Of a stretch of 64,000 bases of DNA, positions 46,601 to 60,925 are shown piece after piece (positions within the stretch are counted from its first letter, which is position 1; every line of letters starts with the position of its first letter). Below the pieces are notes generated by a model. That model made no database searches. It was not told where the DNA came from and saw only the letters and a list, made by a program, of their open reading frames with translations. Source of the DNA: Homalodisca vitripennis. Lineage: Eukaryota; Arthropoda; Insecta; Hemiptera; Cicadellidae. Both the position numbers and the translations under genes were made by a program. The stretch covers positions 1-64,000 of the forward strand of contig NW_025778928.1 of assembly GCF_021130785.1 (NCBI RefSeq), written 5' to 3'.

Positions 46601-47040
46601 TTTGTATACGAGTTTTTAAAAGGAAAATAATGACATAAACAAAGTCTCATTCTATATTGTGGGAACAACACATGTGTCAAGGCACTTTAGTGTTTTAGAG
46701 TAATCAACCTGGAGTTATGCCATTAGCGATGTCGCTGAGCGCTCTCCTACTATAAATGTATCAGTCGTATTCACACGTCTGCTCTGTACTATATAGGCTT
46801 AGTGTTCTACACAAGATTAATATACTGGTACACTTAGTGCAGTGCATTCAATGTATAGAGTACGCATAGATGAAGATCCTTTAAAACTGTACTTATTTTT
46901 GTATCTAAACTTTTAATTACTAAAACAAAGATTCACTTTTCATAGAATAAATAGATAATAAAGATAAACATTTTAAATAATCCTGATTTTGTTTATAGAA
47001 ATATTTTCCTAGCCATTAGGTGTATCTCCCACAAGAGCAA
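43671..47040. other. Unassigned AT-rich DNA
   Basis: No gene recognised. A minus-strand frame at 45703-45933 (76 residues, MRHLRTKSLAAIMLDNSGRN at its start) lies in a less AT-rich patch (45540-45960), but I see no family or splice context. Confidence 0.45.
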
Positions 47041-47910
47041 TAGATGGAGTGCTTGTCGTTGGATACACTGACGCGTCATGAGGTCCAAGCGTATCGTAGC
47101 AATATTAACCTCGGCAAGAACAGTGCTGTACTCACGTACTCCCAGCTGGACTCACCCACTGTATTCAACTACACTCTCTTCGGCTCCTCACTAAATAAAG
47201 TCTGCAGTTTTAAGGACCTTGGGGTCGTCATGTCTCATGATCTCAGTCCGTGGAATCATATCTCACGCATATGCAGCAAGGCCAATTCACTAATGGGATT
47301 CCTATGCAGAACATCGAAAGACTTTCAATCCCCAACTATATTGACAACACTGTTTCAAAACCTTAGTGCGTCCGATCCTAGAATTTTCATTTGTTGTTTT
47401 GGTGTCCCTACCTGACAGGGCACATTGATACTCTTGAGCGGGTGCAGATGAGATTCTTGAGGCTCATCGGACTGCGTCTTGGCTCGCCATTATTATTATA
47501 TAACTTTTGTTGTTAGCTGTTTGCGTTGTTATTATTATTGTGTTCAGATTCTATACGTGTATTATTGCTATATAATTTTTGTTATTTAGCTGCTACTTTT
47601 ATTATTATCTCGCCCAGACTCTTTACGTATTATTATGGTTGTTAACTTGCAATAATTATTGTTGTTCAGATTCCATGGATAAACCTTATTATCCATGTTA
47701 CACTACTTAACTGTTAGCAGATTCCATGTTACACTCATTATAAACCTTATTTTAACTCACCATAATCCTTTATGTTATTATTGTTATTTTTCTCTGATTG
47801 TGTTTTGATTAATATTAAGTAAAATGCTTTGTTATGGATAGCTGCCACCTTTGTTATAAGTTATGTTGTACAAAATGGTTTACCGTTGAAATAAATAAAT
47901 AAATAAACAG
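47041..47910 (+). mobile_element. Non-LTR retrotransposon 3' end (Jockey/CR1-type), 5'-truncated
   Basis: Contains the last part of a reverse transcriptase, a ~400-bp TTATT-rich 3' region and an (AAAT)n tail at about 47888-47908, as usual for these elements. The catalytic RT core is missing, so it is a dead-on-arrival copy. Confidence 0.8.
47093..47490 (+). pseudogene. RT C-terminal region of the non-LTR element
   Basis: The frame holds FNYTLFGSSLNKVCSFKDLG, VVMSHDLSPWNHISRICSKA and LMGFLCRTSKDFQSPTIL. These match the post-YxDD part of Jockey/CR1-type reverse transcriptases ('y.l.g..l..v...kDLGv..d..L....Hi..i..kA...lGfi.R..+.f'). After a frame change near 47380-47410 comes GHIDTLERVQMRFLRLIGLR, the usual next block. 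Similarity starts near 47093, so the apparent ATG at 47044 is not the real start. Confidence 0.8.
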
Positions 47911-48540
47911 TGGATAAACAACCACGTCTGCAAAGGCAAAGGTTTTTGACGATCTATTTCTTAATGCTATACATTATCTTCAATATCAGCATGAAAACTA
48001 TAACCAAAACCCACCCCATATGAATTTAAGGAATCATTAAATAGAAATACTTCTTTACATGTTACACAGAATTGAATAAAACTATTAATGTTTTTACTAT
48101 TTAAACATTGTTAGAGGCGTTTTCATGCAAGATACATTTGCCACAAAATTTGATTGTGAATTTGTGAATTTAGATGCAATTTTAGGAAATTTAAACTCGT
48201 TGGGTTTGTTATGGTAAAAAATAAAATAATGCTTATTTGGGGAAACTGGAGACAAACCTGCGACAGAATTTGTGGCAAATCACTTTCAAAACCAATTTCC
48301 CCATCACTACTTTTCACCAATATTAGGAATAATTTATAACCCATATTATATATAAGATTTTATTTCTCTTTAACCGAAAACCAATTTGTGTCCTATGTGA
48401 ACACAACCTACTATTATGTGAAACCAATAGAACATTAAAGATTTTTTGGTTTCTTCTAAGAAAGAAATTATCAATATCCAGCCCATAAGTTATGATTTAT
48501 ATTTAAGTGTTTATATGCTGTAGCTATATTATAATGTATA
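47911..48540. other. Unassigned AT-rich DNA
   Basis: No feature recognised. Confidence 0.5.
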
Positions 48541-48549
48541 CAAAATTAA

Positions 48550-48890
48550 CTTTATCAGTTGCTTTAGGTCCTTCTATAAATTATTTTGTCTAGTACTTTA
48601 CAGTAAAAAATAGCTTGTCAACAATAAAGATATATAACAATGGTATATTTTATAGCAATAATGGACTACGTAATCAAAACACAGTTATTGACCCTTATTT
48701 CTGAATAATATCGCTTACCATAGTCCAGAATGATAATTAATCATTGAATCACAGTTTATATGAACTATATGAAACTGTTTTTTAATTGTTTTCAGTTATC
48801 TGTATTCAGATGAAATTTAGTACACGTATATTATCCTTTTAGGGAGGCGATAACTAGGGAGTATAAACTGGGCTATTTAACTAAATATAT
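48550..48890 (+). repeat. Dispersed repeat family X, copy 1
   Basis: Aligns with 53083-53410 in the same orientation through taaattattttgtctag, tataacaatggt, atggactacgtaatcaaa, ttctgaataatatc and gaaatttagtacacgtat. Strongly diverged, so old. No coding content. Confidence 0.65.
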
Positions 48891-51800
48891 TTTAAAAATA
48901 TAATTCATTGTTTAATTTTGCTTGAATGAATCTAATTTATGAATATATTATGAAAAGATGTTATTTATTAAAGTGGTGGTTTATATAGGAAAATTGTAAT
49001 TAAAATGATCAAAACTACATTATAAAAATATGGTTAAATTCGTTAGCTTGTGAACATTTCCTGACAATTTTTTATTATGGTTATTTTAATATATGAAGCC
49101 AAAATGAAATAAAACACAAGGTTTTCGTGAAGTTTTCGAAGTTTTTTCATATTCCAGGTATTACTTGAGTATTTTAATAGTTATTTTTGTATATATTAAA
49201 GCTATTGTAACAACTTTTTACATTTTCTTCTAAAATAAACTAAAAATACTAAACAAAGAACGATTTTTGAAATGTTAAGCGGTACTAGCCCCTCCATGTA
49301 ATTGTACTTTGGTATCGGTTTTGATGTATTTCGTTTCAAGCGGACATTTATTAGACATAGCGCCGTTACATAAAACATCACCTTTCTTCCTTCCGAATAT
49401 CGCAGCTATGTATCAGTAGACGTTTCACTTTAAAATAGCTCCTTGTCTTATAAGAATTTACTACTAGATTTAAGTTTAAATGTATTTTTCTTGAAGTTTG
49501 GTTATACAAAATGAATTGACTAAATAACTAACCCTTAATTTATGTTTAATTACTTAAAATACACAAAACGCGGTGTGATTGCAATGTTTTAACATTGCAT
49601 TCAATTAGATTAACACATTATATATTATTGACAACACTTTAAGTGTTTATTTGTTTAACTTACACATTTTATCTATGGGTAAAAGCGCTCGGTTACAAAA
49701 GTTAATAATTTAATTATTTGATAATAATTAGTCTTACAAAATTACATCGGTGCTTTAACTAATTGTACCAGATGTACACTGGTATTACAAAAATACAAAT
49801 CATCGAGTCTAGAATTTAACTAGCAATCGTTTAAAATTCATATTTTTGCAAGATTCGTGCCTATATCGTATATATTGTAACAAGAAGTATTACCGAGATA
49901 AAATCGATAGCTGTGACGCTGAAGTTATAAAGTATCAAAACGGCAAAGTATATACTAGGAAGCCTTTAATAGAGTGGTTCCATCAAAACGTCAGTCTCGG
50001 GAATTCAGATTGGTATAAATCAGGTGACCTAATGACCATCCGGCTATCTTGTTATGTGACTTTAATGAACAAGATAACAAATTAATGTTAATTGGATATA
50101 TTTAGGAAATATACCAGTGTCTATTTTGTCTTTCATAACAACAAAGGCTAGTAAATTACTGACTTGGTCTACTTTGTTATCACCTTAAATAACTTTTACA
50201 TTATCTTGTTTCTTTTTGTGTTCACTGCCTGTAATTTATGTTACACTATATAATTGGCACATTTATATTGTATAAAATTGTAAAGTATGATTAAGGACCA
50301 ACTCTTATAGATTCCATCCCTGAGTACATGCTAGTAACTAACTAACCACAGAAGGAGAAGATAGGTCGTGTTGGTAAGTATTTAGCAAGAATGCAATATT
50401 AACAGTCTGGTAAAATAGTTTTCATTTAAATACAGGCTTTACTAAATTAACTTAAAGTTAGTTTTATTAAATGACAGTTTAAATTAAATTAAATGACGAT
50501 TAAAATACGGGGGCATTACACTCACTTTTTTGCTGCAATCATATTATTAAGAGGAAATATTATAATTAGATTTAATTTAAAAGAGAGTTTGGTACATTTT
50601 CTGTTAGAAGTAATTGAAAATATCTCGTATCTACAACCGTATTTTGTAACTCCTTTTATTTTATTTTTCAGTAACATCTGTACCTATATAGTTTAGGTTT
50701 TATACAATGATGTTAATTTTTCGAATACAAATTAGTAGGCCTGGATGAAAGTGTCTGGTTGTAAGTAAAAAATATTTTCCTTTGCACATGTTCATATCTT
50801 TTTGGAGGTGAATATTAACATCTAAAGTTTAAAAAAGAATTAAAAATAAATATTATCTACAAGATTTTATTTAGTTTGTAAGAAATTTAAATAAAATGTT
50901 ATTTATTTGTTTTGAAAGTGTATTAATAATCTGCCATAATGCGAGCACATTTAATTTATAATGTAGTAAAGTCTGATACCTCGATATTCATTGCATAGAC
51001 CCTTGATGAAAGTGATTTTAACTATAATTAAAGGTTTTAGAGAACTGCTTGTATTATTTTAGATTATGGAGCAGCTGATTTAATTTTCGTAAGAACAAAA
51101 AAAAAACAGATTAATTTGGTCAAAAAGATATACCAATTTATGAGATTTATTAAAACATGTCAGCTGACTCATTTAGATTGTGTACGTCTGTCATTGTTAG
51201 TATTATTAAAACATTAACAAACTTTAGTATTATTTAAACATTTTTTTAATTCATGTCCGATATAGGTAGAGAGAAAGAGAAAATATAAGTATTGAGAAAA
51301 CCTATTGGAAAGGTAAAAGATTCGATTACAGAACATCTTCATGAAATGAGGAGCACAGGTACACTACAGATATATGAATATTGATATAAGGATCTAAAAA
51401 AACTTGAAAAGCCATTGTTAAAGTTACTCTCAATCTGTTATTTGATAGGTCATTCCTAATAAACTCGTATCAAATATAAACATTAATAATTGAATTCTGG
51501 CGTTAAACACTGTGGTTAGTCGATATTTGTGTATATGTATTTTTTTCTCTGTACAGGAAACACACCTTTGTGCAATAAATTACAATTATCTTGAGAGGAA
51601 ATTGGAAAAATAAAATCCTCCCTAATTTCAGTCTACACAGATATACTGTTGAAAATTTGGGGTTGAAAACAGTTTTTCCAATACATTATATAAGGGTTTG
51701 TTTTTATCTGCATGAAAACTTCTTTTAGGATTAATGTTTCTTTTATTTTTTCCGGACTCAACGGTTTTCGTATAATCTGGGTTTAATAAACAGAAATAAA

Positions 51801-53080
51801 TTCAGGAAATTGAACGTAACAAACGTATCAGTCCATACCAACGCCAAATGATCCGGAAAAGCCACGAGGAAACAATTATTTAATCAATTACCTGTCATAA
51901 TTAAAATGAACTGGATTAAAGTTGAGAATGGTTATCAGCAAAGCTACATTTTGGAACCTACTTTATGAAATACTCTTTACGATAATTTTTTTCAACTGCG
52001 GTTGCCTAAAGGATTTTAACTTTTGGGATTCGTTCATATCTCAAGAAGAACTAATGAAATACGTAAACCATACTAATATTTACACTTAATTTTGAGACCC
52101 AATATCCACTTTAAACATATATATAACAAGTTAAAACATAGTTATACTTAGGACATTTTATATACAATGTCCATTACACGTTCAAAATAACTTTAAGTAC
52201 TAATGTGAGAGAAGGCTGTATACGCTATAATTTGGTTATCTAAAGAGGAAATATTATACTGCAACTCGGTTTTAAAGACTGTTTCTGCCTCATCTCTACA
52301 TTCTCTGCATTACTGCCAGGCCTCGGTTCTTTATTAACATTAAAATAATTCACTCTTCGCAGAAATATTATAGGTCAAATAAATCTTTGCACTGTAAATC
52401 TAAGACTAGTCTTACGATTTTAAATTCAATACTGGAAGTCTCATGAGGTTTGCTATCATTAATTTAAAGGTCTGTCACCGTTGCGTTTCGATTCATCATC
52501 AATAAGTAGAATATTTATGCTCGTACATTCTTTTTAGGTCAGTGAATTTCGTGTTCATTTATTTTATGAGGCCTATGGTATGTCGTGCTCTTCAACATTG
52601 CTTTTTGGCATTGTTTCAAACTGTTATAGAAGTTTTTGTCCTTTTGAATAGTATACATGTTTGAAGGCTTGTATAAAGTAACAATTATTGGTATATCTGA
52701 AATTTAATATGGGCATTATTAAATTTTAAAAGCATTTTTTTAATTAAGTTTATGGTTTATATTTATTTTAATACGTTAGATTTTCAATAATGCACAGTAC
52801 ATTTTCAATTTTCTTTATGATTTGTGTTGTTTTCTGAGCGGTTTTTAAGACTTTGAGATAGACCTTAAGAAAAATTACTTTCGAAACCAAAATTTCCTTT
52901 CCCATCATTACTATTATGTATAATGTATAACTATTATTATAAATAAGGTCATCGATCCAGTTTATACTACAAAAATATTTTTGTGTGCTGAGAAGGAAAA
53001 TCCCTACTCCCAGTTGTACCATCATTTATTTGTATTTGTTTCCATACTAAATCTGTATTATAACTTATATCAAATGTACG
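48891..53080. other. Unassigned AT-rich DNA
   Basis: No gene or named element recognised. The short frame at 49846-50085 (79 residues, RIYCNKKYYRDKIDSCDAEV early on) has no family I know. Confidence 0.45.
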
Positions 53081-53082
53081 TT

Positions 53083-53410
53083 ATAAGTTGCTTCAGGTCT
53101 TTCAATAAATTATTTTGTCTAGCAGTGTACAGTAAACAAAAGCTTGTCGCAATAAAGAGATATAACAATGGTCTATTTTGCAACAATGGACTAAGTAATC
53201 AAACAGCAATGGTCGACCTCTTTTCTGAATAATATCATTAACATTGTCTAGCCTGATTTTATTATTATTAAATCATGATTTAGTTTAACAAAATGAATGG
53301 TTTTGTAATTTTTTTCCGTTATATGTATTCATATGAAATTTAATACACGTATGTTAACATTTTTTTGGAAAGCGAAAATTAGAGAATTTATATTTTGTTA
53401 TTTTACTGAC
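53083..53410 (+). repeat. Dispersed repeat family X, copy 2
   Basis: Partner of 48550-48890 and, over a shorter part, of 60800-60925. Confidence 0.65.
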
Positions 53411-56400
53411 TAATTGAAAAAAACTAATCGATTATTAATTTAGCTTGATTTAACATCACTACAGAATATACAACTAAAAATATTAAATGGTTCTCTGTCT
53501 TTATATAGTTACTACATTCAAATTTAAATAGATTTTATCAGGGCACTGTTTATTGTATTAATTAAAAGTAGGTATTTTCAAAGAGGCTTATTTTTAAATT
53601 GCTCGGAATGTAATTTTATTAAATTAAACTATTTTCTAGAGGGGTAAATGGTTTATAATCAACATTGTACATAATTATAAATTGATTTTCTGACATATCT
53701 TCTAACTATTTAAACTCTCAATCTAAGAAGGTCTCACCGCTGTTTTATGTTTTCTTTACTGAAAAGAATGTAATCTGTCAGAATGGATGACATCGACTTT
53801 AAGCAGAGTCAAAACTTGAGCCGTTCACGTAAAATTCTAGCGCTAATTAGTTAAGCTAATTTGGTTTTTGTGCCTTGCTTATCACTTAGAACCAAAAGTT
53901 CCAGTACAAACCTTTTTATGACTTTCATTATGTAAGCGACCTTCAAATAATTTTCATTATAACTTTGCCTATTTAATTTATGGGCTCATGACCCAAAGTT
54001 CGCAGGTAACTGACCTCCTTATTAAGTCTGACCACTTTAGAAAATAACTATATTATGAATTTATTGTCTCTTTCCACCTCAAGAACAAAATAACCTATAG
54101 AATTCAAATTGTGTATGAAGCTCCATTACTATACAAGCAACATCGGCTTCGATGATAGTGTATGTCCTATGGGATGTGGCTGAGCCTTAGCAAACATCGT
54201 TGTCATTAGTAACCATGATGTCAAAGGGAAAATTTAATGAATAAATAAATTGGTGCACACAATAATTACAACTACATGGTATTTGATAGTAACATATGTA
54301 CCATCATGAAATGGGCAATACACTTCGTATGTTACATCCAAACTCACGGAATCCAGCCACACGACACTCGGTGTGCTGTATTCTTAAATTATTTTAGTTT
54401 TAAAGTACATACCTTATTGAATGAATTTATGGCTACCTCCTTACAATGGCAGGCAATAAACTCAACAATTATGGGATCCTATGTTTAATCGGCAATTACC
54501 AGTGGTAGTATAAATTTGTAAAAAAACTGTAGTCTAAAAATAAATTAATCACAATTAAGTTTACCTAATGTGTAATTATTAACAATTAATCTGTAGCATA
54601 TACAATAAAAATAAGTTTTTAAAGTAAAAATCTAACAAAATCAGCTGAATAGTTATTTATAATTAACATGTTTAATACGACAGAGTAATTAAATATCAAA
54701 ATGAGAGGCCAATCAAAGGAAACAATAGAAAACCGTAGTAAAATTTGAATTTACAAGTAAAAATGAATAAAGTTTTACATTTAGATATATAAAATAACTT
54801 ACCAATACAAGCTCTATTTTTAATATTAAGTAAAGAGTTATTAGAAGAACACCAATTTTAAACCCATTTTTGTCTACAGAGTGTCTACATTTTTTAGCAA
54901 ACTTGTTGTCAAATTTTCGTTCAAACAACCAGCATAGCACCGAAAATGAACATATGACAGGGACCTGTCATTTTCGCAGTGAAATATACGCATATTACAT
55001 AAAGGAAGGAAACGAAGTGTATGATATGGCTCCAACAATAGGCCTGTAATCAACGCTTCACATCCGACAGTCCATGTGCAGTGGATACATTCATAGGTAA
55101 CCATGCGATATAGTGCTATAAGATTATTATCTGATTTGTGTGATACTTTAGAAATAATTTACACATATGCGTAGCCAACAAATTTTATTAAAACGAACAC
55201 TGCTACTAAAATACCTAAAGAGCTATTACTACTAGGATGGCATATATTGTATTCAAACCACTGTACATCACCGCTACAATCAGTACATAAATAATGACTG
55301 GGAGGACACCGCTTTGTCACTAGAGGCTTGGTCCTGATCTGTCACTTATGTCAGCTGTCGATATTATAAACATACAGATATTTTTCATTAAAAACCCTTT
55401 GGAATATGCCTTTTCTTCAGTTTACATGTACATATATATATCGATGGATAGATGGATATAAAAGTGTGTGAGTGTGTGTGTTCATTTTCAACTTGTACAT
55501 TTCCCATGAAAAGTTATTAGCCATTTTTTATAGACGTGATGTTATGATGATGATGAATAACATATGTTAATTCTCCCACCTTATTGGCTCTCAGTAACTG
55601 AAATATATTGCAACTGACAAATCTTATGAAGTACATTTGATAAATTTCAATAAAAACCTTACGATCATGAAAATATTATTTACAACATTATTAGTGTATA
55701 TTTGAAATAAAAGTAAGCATCTTTATTGTTTTCTCCTGCGCATGATTAATTTTTGCAATACTTTATGCTTTTTCAGCAATGTTCTAGTTGTATTGCTCAT
55801 GTTTCTTTATTACTGCCACTTCCGTGTGATAATGAGAATGTTTCTAGTTGCAGTGTGTATTTAAGTGATACTTTAGATTTTTTATCCTAACTGAAATTCA
55901 AATTCTACTACTAATTCAGTTCTTATTTTATTATAGAGAACAATGATTTAGACGTTACTTTATTGGTCTTAAAATCACCTATAGACACAAATAAGAGGTT
56001 CACAACTTTGGGAATAAAATTGCTAAATAGTAGTATGGATGGGGAACATTATCTAACATTCTTAAGTTTATTTCGTTAAGAGCTCAATTTTATATAATAT
56101 TCCAAGGATATTACCTTAATTATTTAAATTTATATGAAATTTTTATAGTTCTATTAATTGTTTGAGAAAACACAATTAAAATTTTCCCGAACCGAATTAA
56201 TTAACTATATAACAATTCATATCTGTTCAATGCGCTCAGATCTGAATATATAGAACTGAGTAGTGAGTGAAACTCACTTTAATGGTTTTTAAAATAATTT
56301 AAAATAAGGAAATGAGAAAGAAACTAACTCTCTGCTACGAGTAATAGAATCCTATACAAAAATCATAAATATATTCAAATCACTAAGAAGTAGTGAAAAA

Positions 56401-56780
56401 TTTTTGAAAGTGCAAATTTGTTACGAGTTATTTTATAAATATGTTAGCTAAATTTACTGACCAGCTTTGGAAAGAAATACTTTCTTTAAATATTTTGACC
56501 GTTAAACTTTAAAAAACCATAACTTTGTTAGTTTTGATCAATTTTGTTTGGAATACTTCATTCCTAAAATAAACCTTATTAATAAATTAGATGTCTCAGA
56601 AACTAGTAACTTATTTCAACTGAGCCATAAGGGATTTTGAATTACACTTTACGCATTAAAAAGGATATTGCTATAACATTAATGATTTTGAACTTGATTG
56701 GAACGAATAACTAAAAGGTCTATGAGTTTTTTTCTCTTACTGACTTATACATGTTAATTTCTTATAGCAGGTGACATTTG
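53411..56780. other. Unassigned AT-rich DNA
   Basis: Only a short gtgtgagtgtgtgtgt run near 55465-55481; no gene recognised. Confidence 0.5.
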
Positions 56781-56788
56781 TTAGGCTG

Positions 56789-56847
56789 TTGGCTGACATT
56801 TTCAACATGAATAGGTTAATTTGCATACAGTCCCCATTATATCTTTG
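56789..56847 (+). repeat. Dispersed repeat, copy 2 of 2
   Basis: Near-identical to 9871-9935 (see that entry). Flanks on either side of the shared block do not match. Confidence 0.6.
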
Positions 56848-59800
56848 CTGGTATGCGGAACTGGTAAACTTTGGGCCTGCTTAGGCTGCAATTCATAAAT
56901 TTATGCCTTTCAAAACGTAGTAATTTGTATTATTTTTAATTATAACCAGAGACTAACTTTTTGATATTAGGAAATTCCCAATTAAAAACATGAATCTATA
57001 TGCCATATGGTTTAATGTTCTCAGTTCAAAATACACTTTTGTACAAGGTATTAGTATACTATTTTGAGTTTGGCATATTAGTTCCGAAATTCAAAAATTA
57101 ATGTAATTAATTAATGTAGAGGACAGAATTAAAAGTTATACATGACAAGTAGCGTAAATATAAATACAATCGAATGGGGATATACATATACATAAAAAGA
57201 GTTCTGTAATTGTAAAACTGTATAAATTTAAAAATAATTGTATACATGTAAAAGATGAAAGAGAAACTATAAACCTAAATTAATGCATCAATTCTGGGAT
57301 TCATCAATATGTCATGTTAAATTTATAGCGGTCATAAATATAACTTCCCTGAATACAAAGAATTGAAGAATTTTTATCACTTCATATTAATTTCATGCAT
57401 TTAAAGCAGGCCATTAACGCCACATTACAACTGTCGTATGTTATTGTATCTAAAGATTTAACTGATAAAAGGAAGTTAATCAATTATCTTCATGTAACCC
57501 TGAGACCAATGTTATGGAATTCGTTAAATATATCATGGATTAAGAAGGTTATTTTACCTTTTCAGAAATAATATTATTATCTTATTATGTTACCAGTGGG
57601 TTCGATTTTTTCGAACGTTGGCAATAACACATGTTCACTTATTAGTATATGGTTTCGTTTAATATGCATAGTGCAACATTTTTATATTTTATTGAAAAAT
57701 TAAAACAGTTGTTTTCAGTTTTTATTATGTTTTGCGTAATGGAAGACGAAGTTTTTCAGACTTCATTTTGGGAAATAATGGATCGTTAAGGTATGTTAGT
57801 ACTCATTTCTCTGTTTTTCCCTAAGCCACTGTTAAAATGTCATATAAAAATGCCAAGGAAGCCGACCAGTGTGAATTACCTTGCATAAAAAATATTCACA
57901 GGATTGTTCGTTAAGATTGGTTTAATAACAGTATTTAAATAGTCTTTAAAATGCATTAGTTCTTTAAATTCATCACTGGTGCGATCTGGAATAATATTTT
58001 AGATACAAAATTTATACTTGCTATCTGCGTTACACCACTAATTACTTAATATTTTATAAAATCTTAGAGGTTCTTAAAGATGATTTAACTTGAATCCATT
58101 TTTAATGCTAGTTATAGTCTATTCACTTTATAATCTATTCCCTTATTAAGCTATTTGTTGAACGGGTTGATGTATACTTTTTGCGCATCAACCCGGAGCA
58201 GCCACAGCCACCTGGTTGTTACGACCTACACAGAAGCAGATTATTAACTGGCGAGATGAATTGTTATTGTCTGTGAGCAAGTACAAAGATATTGTAACTA
58301 TTAATTCAAGCGGATTTTTCTTTAGAAATGCAATACAAGTAACATTGTAACAAGTAAATTGTATACAGTTACCATAGTTAATACTACTATGGTAAAATAA
58401 AATAGGCAAAACAAAATGTCTGTGTACGTTACACTGTTTGTATTGATCAGGTATGAAATAGCTGTGAGCCTTAAGATAAGGTTTATATTAATTTGCTTAA
58501 AATGTCTAGTTCTCCCTTTTTTTCCAGAAAAATCAGGAAATTATCTTTAGTTAAATATCTGATTCATTCATATAACTAATAATACGTAGTCTTATTAGTT
58601 GAAACCCTTTATTGAGTGCTACGTGGTATAAATTAATAGTTTTACCATCAGTAAGTGTAACTAAGTAACAAGTAACAGTGCAACTAATTACCGATACTAG
58701 ATTAAATTAACTAGTTGTCGTGAAGATTGCTAGAAGCTTTACAACGAGAAAGACGTCCAATCTAAAAGTTTTTGATACAGTACGAGATCAAAGTTAAAGC
58801 TAGAGACTTGACGTAAGTCTCCAGCTAAAGGTTGAGTTGAAGTAAACCAATTTAAGATGACATTTATCAGATGTCTCTCTGTGGTATCAAGTTAGTATCA
58901 TTTTAATCCTGATATTACCTGGCTTCAGTTTCTAAAAATATACTCTTCATTAAAATTTCACTTTTCCTTTGAGAAAATACTCATTCTTTTTTAAATAAAA
59001 GCACTTAAATACTACGAAAACAGTGTTAGTGTTGCCATAGCTACCTTTAGTTAGCAACACTTGGAGATGTAACTCGGACACGTATAACAAAGCTACCACT
59101 ACTACATCTTTAGTTAATTGTTGGTGACTTTCATATATGAAAATATCAGGAAAAGAATATTTTTTCTAAACATTCCGGAGCAATTAGAAAAGTGCTAGTT
59201 TTGTGTGCTGTTGTTATATTAAAATATCTAATTAAAATGGTACTTAGTTTGGAGTGTAATTAGTACCACGCTAATCATGTTGATGTTCTATTATCATCAA
59301 GTCTAAACTCAAATCTTCAATATTTATAAGCACATACTTATTTTATAATTATAGTAAGATAAAGAATAAAATATCATTCTTCCCTATTTGTATTGTTACA
59401 AAAAATGTTAAATAGGTTTACTAACTTATAAATTTATATCATTTATTTAAATATGAATGATTTGCATACATTATAAATGAGTTTAGTAGCCATATTTATT
59501 ATAAATATGTTTAAAGAAAAACGCAAAGAAGGGTATAAAGAATATTTGTGACAGTATGAGGGGTATCGGTGGACTGTTGACGATGGCATATGAATATTAT
59601 ATGAACAAGGACCCAGTTGAATGAATTTCGTGCTATATCAACTTTGGGCTGGTATCCTGGTGACGAACAAGGTAGGAGTGCCCCACAGAACGTGTCTCGA
59701 AGCAGGCTTTACTGATGCTACATTAAACATTTATGTAAAAATGGCTATAGCTCTTTTCATTTTCGAGATAACCTGCAGACAAATACAGCTAAAGACAATC

Positions 59801-60795
59801 AAATATAAAATAAATGTTTACCTGAGTAGTATTATACGATATTTTAACTTGTAGCATGTAACTCCTACCTTTTTATCAGTGGATAAATAGTCTACAAATA
59901 ACATTCAAAGAATAACAGAACTAAACACATTTGATCACGTAGTTTTTAGTAAAGTTGTCTATAGAACCTAGTTTGGGGCACAGATATTAGGCTAAATTAA
60001 TACGGGTTCTACCCTTTTTACTAACATTTAAGTAATTACTGAATAAAAAATACAGTATAAACTGATCTTTTACTCGGGCCATTAATGCATTCAAAACTGT
60101 TATTCCTTGCTCTACTTGAGCATTAAGCATTAGTAATAATATTAATAATAGCTGTAAATATTGCAAATAAATTTGGTCTTAGCTGTGAAACCATTATTGT
60201 TTTAATCCATAAGTGAACTTTAAATGCATTATATGGTTAATCAAAGTAAAATCGATTTTGCCCTTAACAGTGTTTAATCCTAATCAAAGTCTTTTAACCA
60301 ATTTAAATTTTAACTTTGTGTACATTACATGGGAAAACAGTAAATAAATAATAAAATATTACAAAAATCGATAAGAATATTCACTTGATTATTCTCCAAC
60401 GTGAGTTGCTAGGTAAGGTAATAATTTAAATAGATAATGTAGATTGTGTAACTAAGAGTGTACATTGCAAGTTATATAAATTATAAAACATGAGAGAAAA
60501 GTTGGTTCTTATTTAAAAGTTTTGGACGGTTTTCTGCCTGGCCTCACTTATATAAACATACATTATAAAATAAATCCAACAGAGGCGTTCTCATCAACGA
60601 AGTTGTAAAACTATTCATGGAAAAATAGTTTTATATGATTAAACGTAGCGTATTGAACGACCGAACGCTTCACAGGACAAAATATGCATAAATAGAAGCC
60701 ATCACGTTTCCGTGTTTTAGTATAAACGTTTCGAAAAAATAGTTTGTGGGATTTTTAATTTCCCTTATTATACAATTAAAACACCAATGCGTAAT
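56848..60795. other. Unassigned AT-rich DNA
   Basis: No gene called. The patch 59545-59700 is less AT-rich and has short frames next to a possible donor (AAG|GTAGGAG near 59671), but no homologous family is recognisable. Confidence 0.4.
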
Positions 60796-60799
60796 TTGT

Positions 60800-60925
60800 C
60801 CACCATTGTACAGAATGAGAAAGAACAATGGTCTGTTATTTTAACAAAAATGGACTATTTAATCAAACTACAATGGTTAATACCCATTGCACAGAATGAT
60901 GATCACATATCGCTTATCATTGTTT
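60800..60925 (+). repeat. Dispersed repeat family X, copy 3 (partial)
   Basis: Shares aacaatggtctgttatttt, aatggactatttaatcaaac, caatggtta and atatcgctta with copies 1 and 2 in the same order. Confidence 0.55.

Noticed and set aside
59545..59700. Possible small host exon with GTAGGAG donor
   Set aside because: Competing short frames, no recognisable product and no partner exon; not enough to call a gene.
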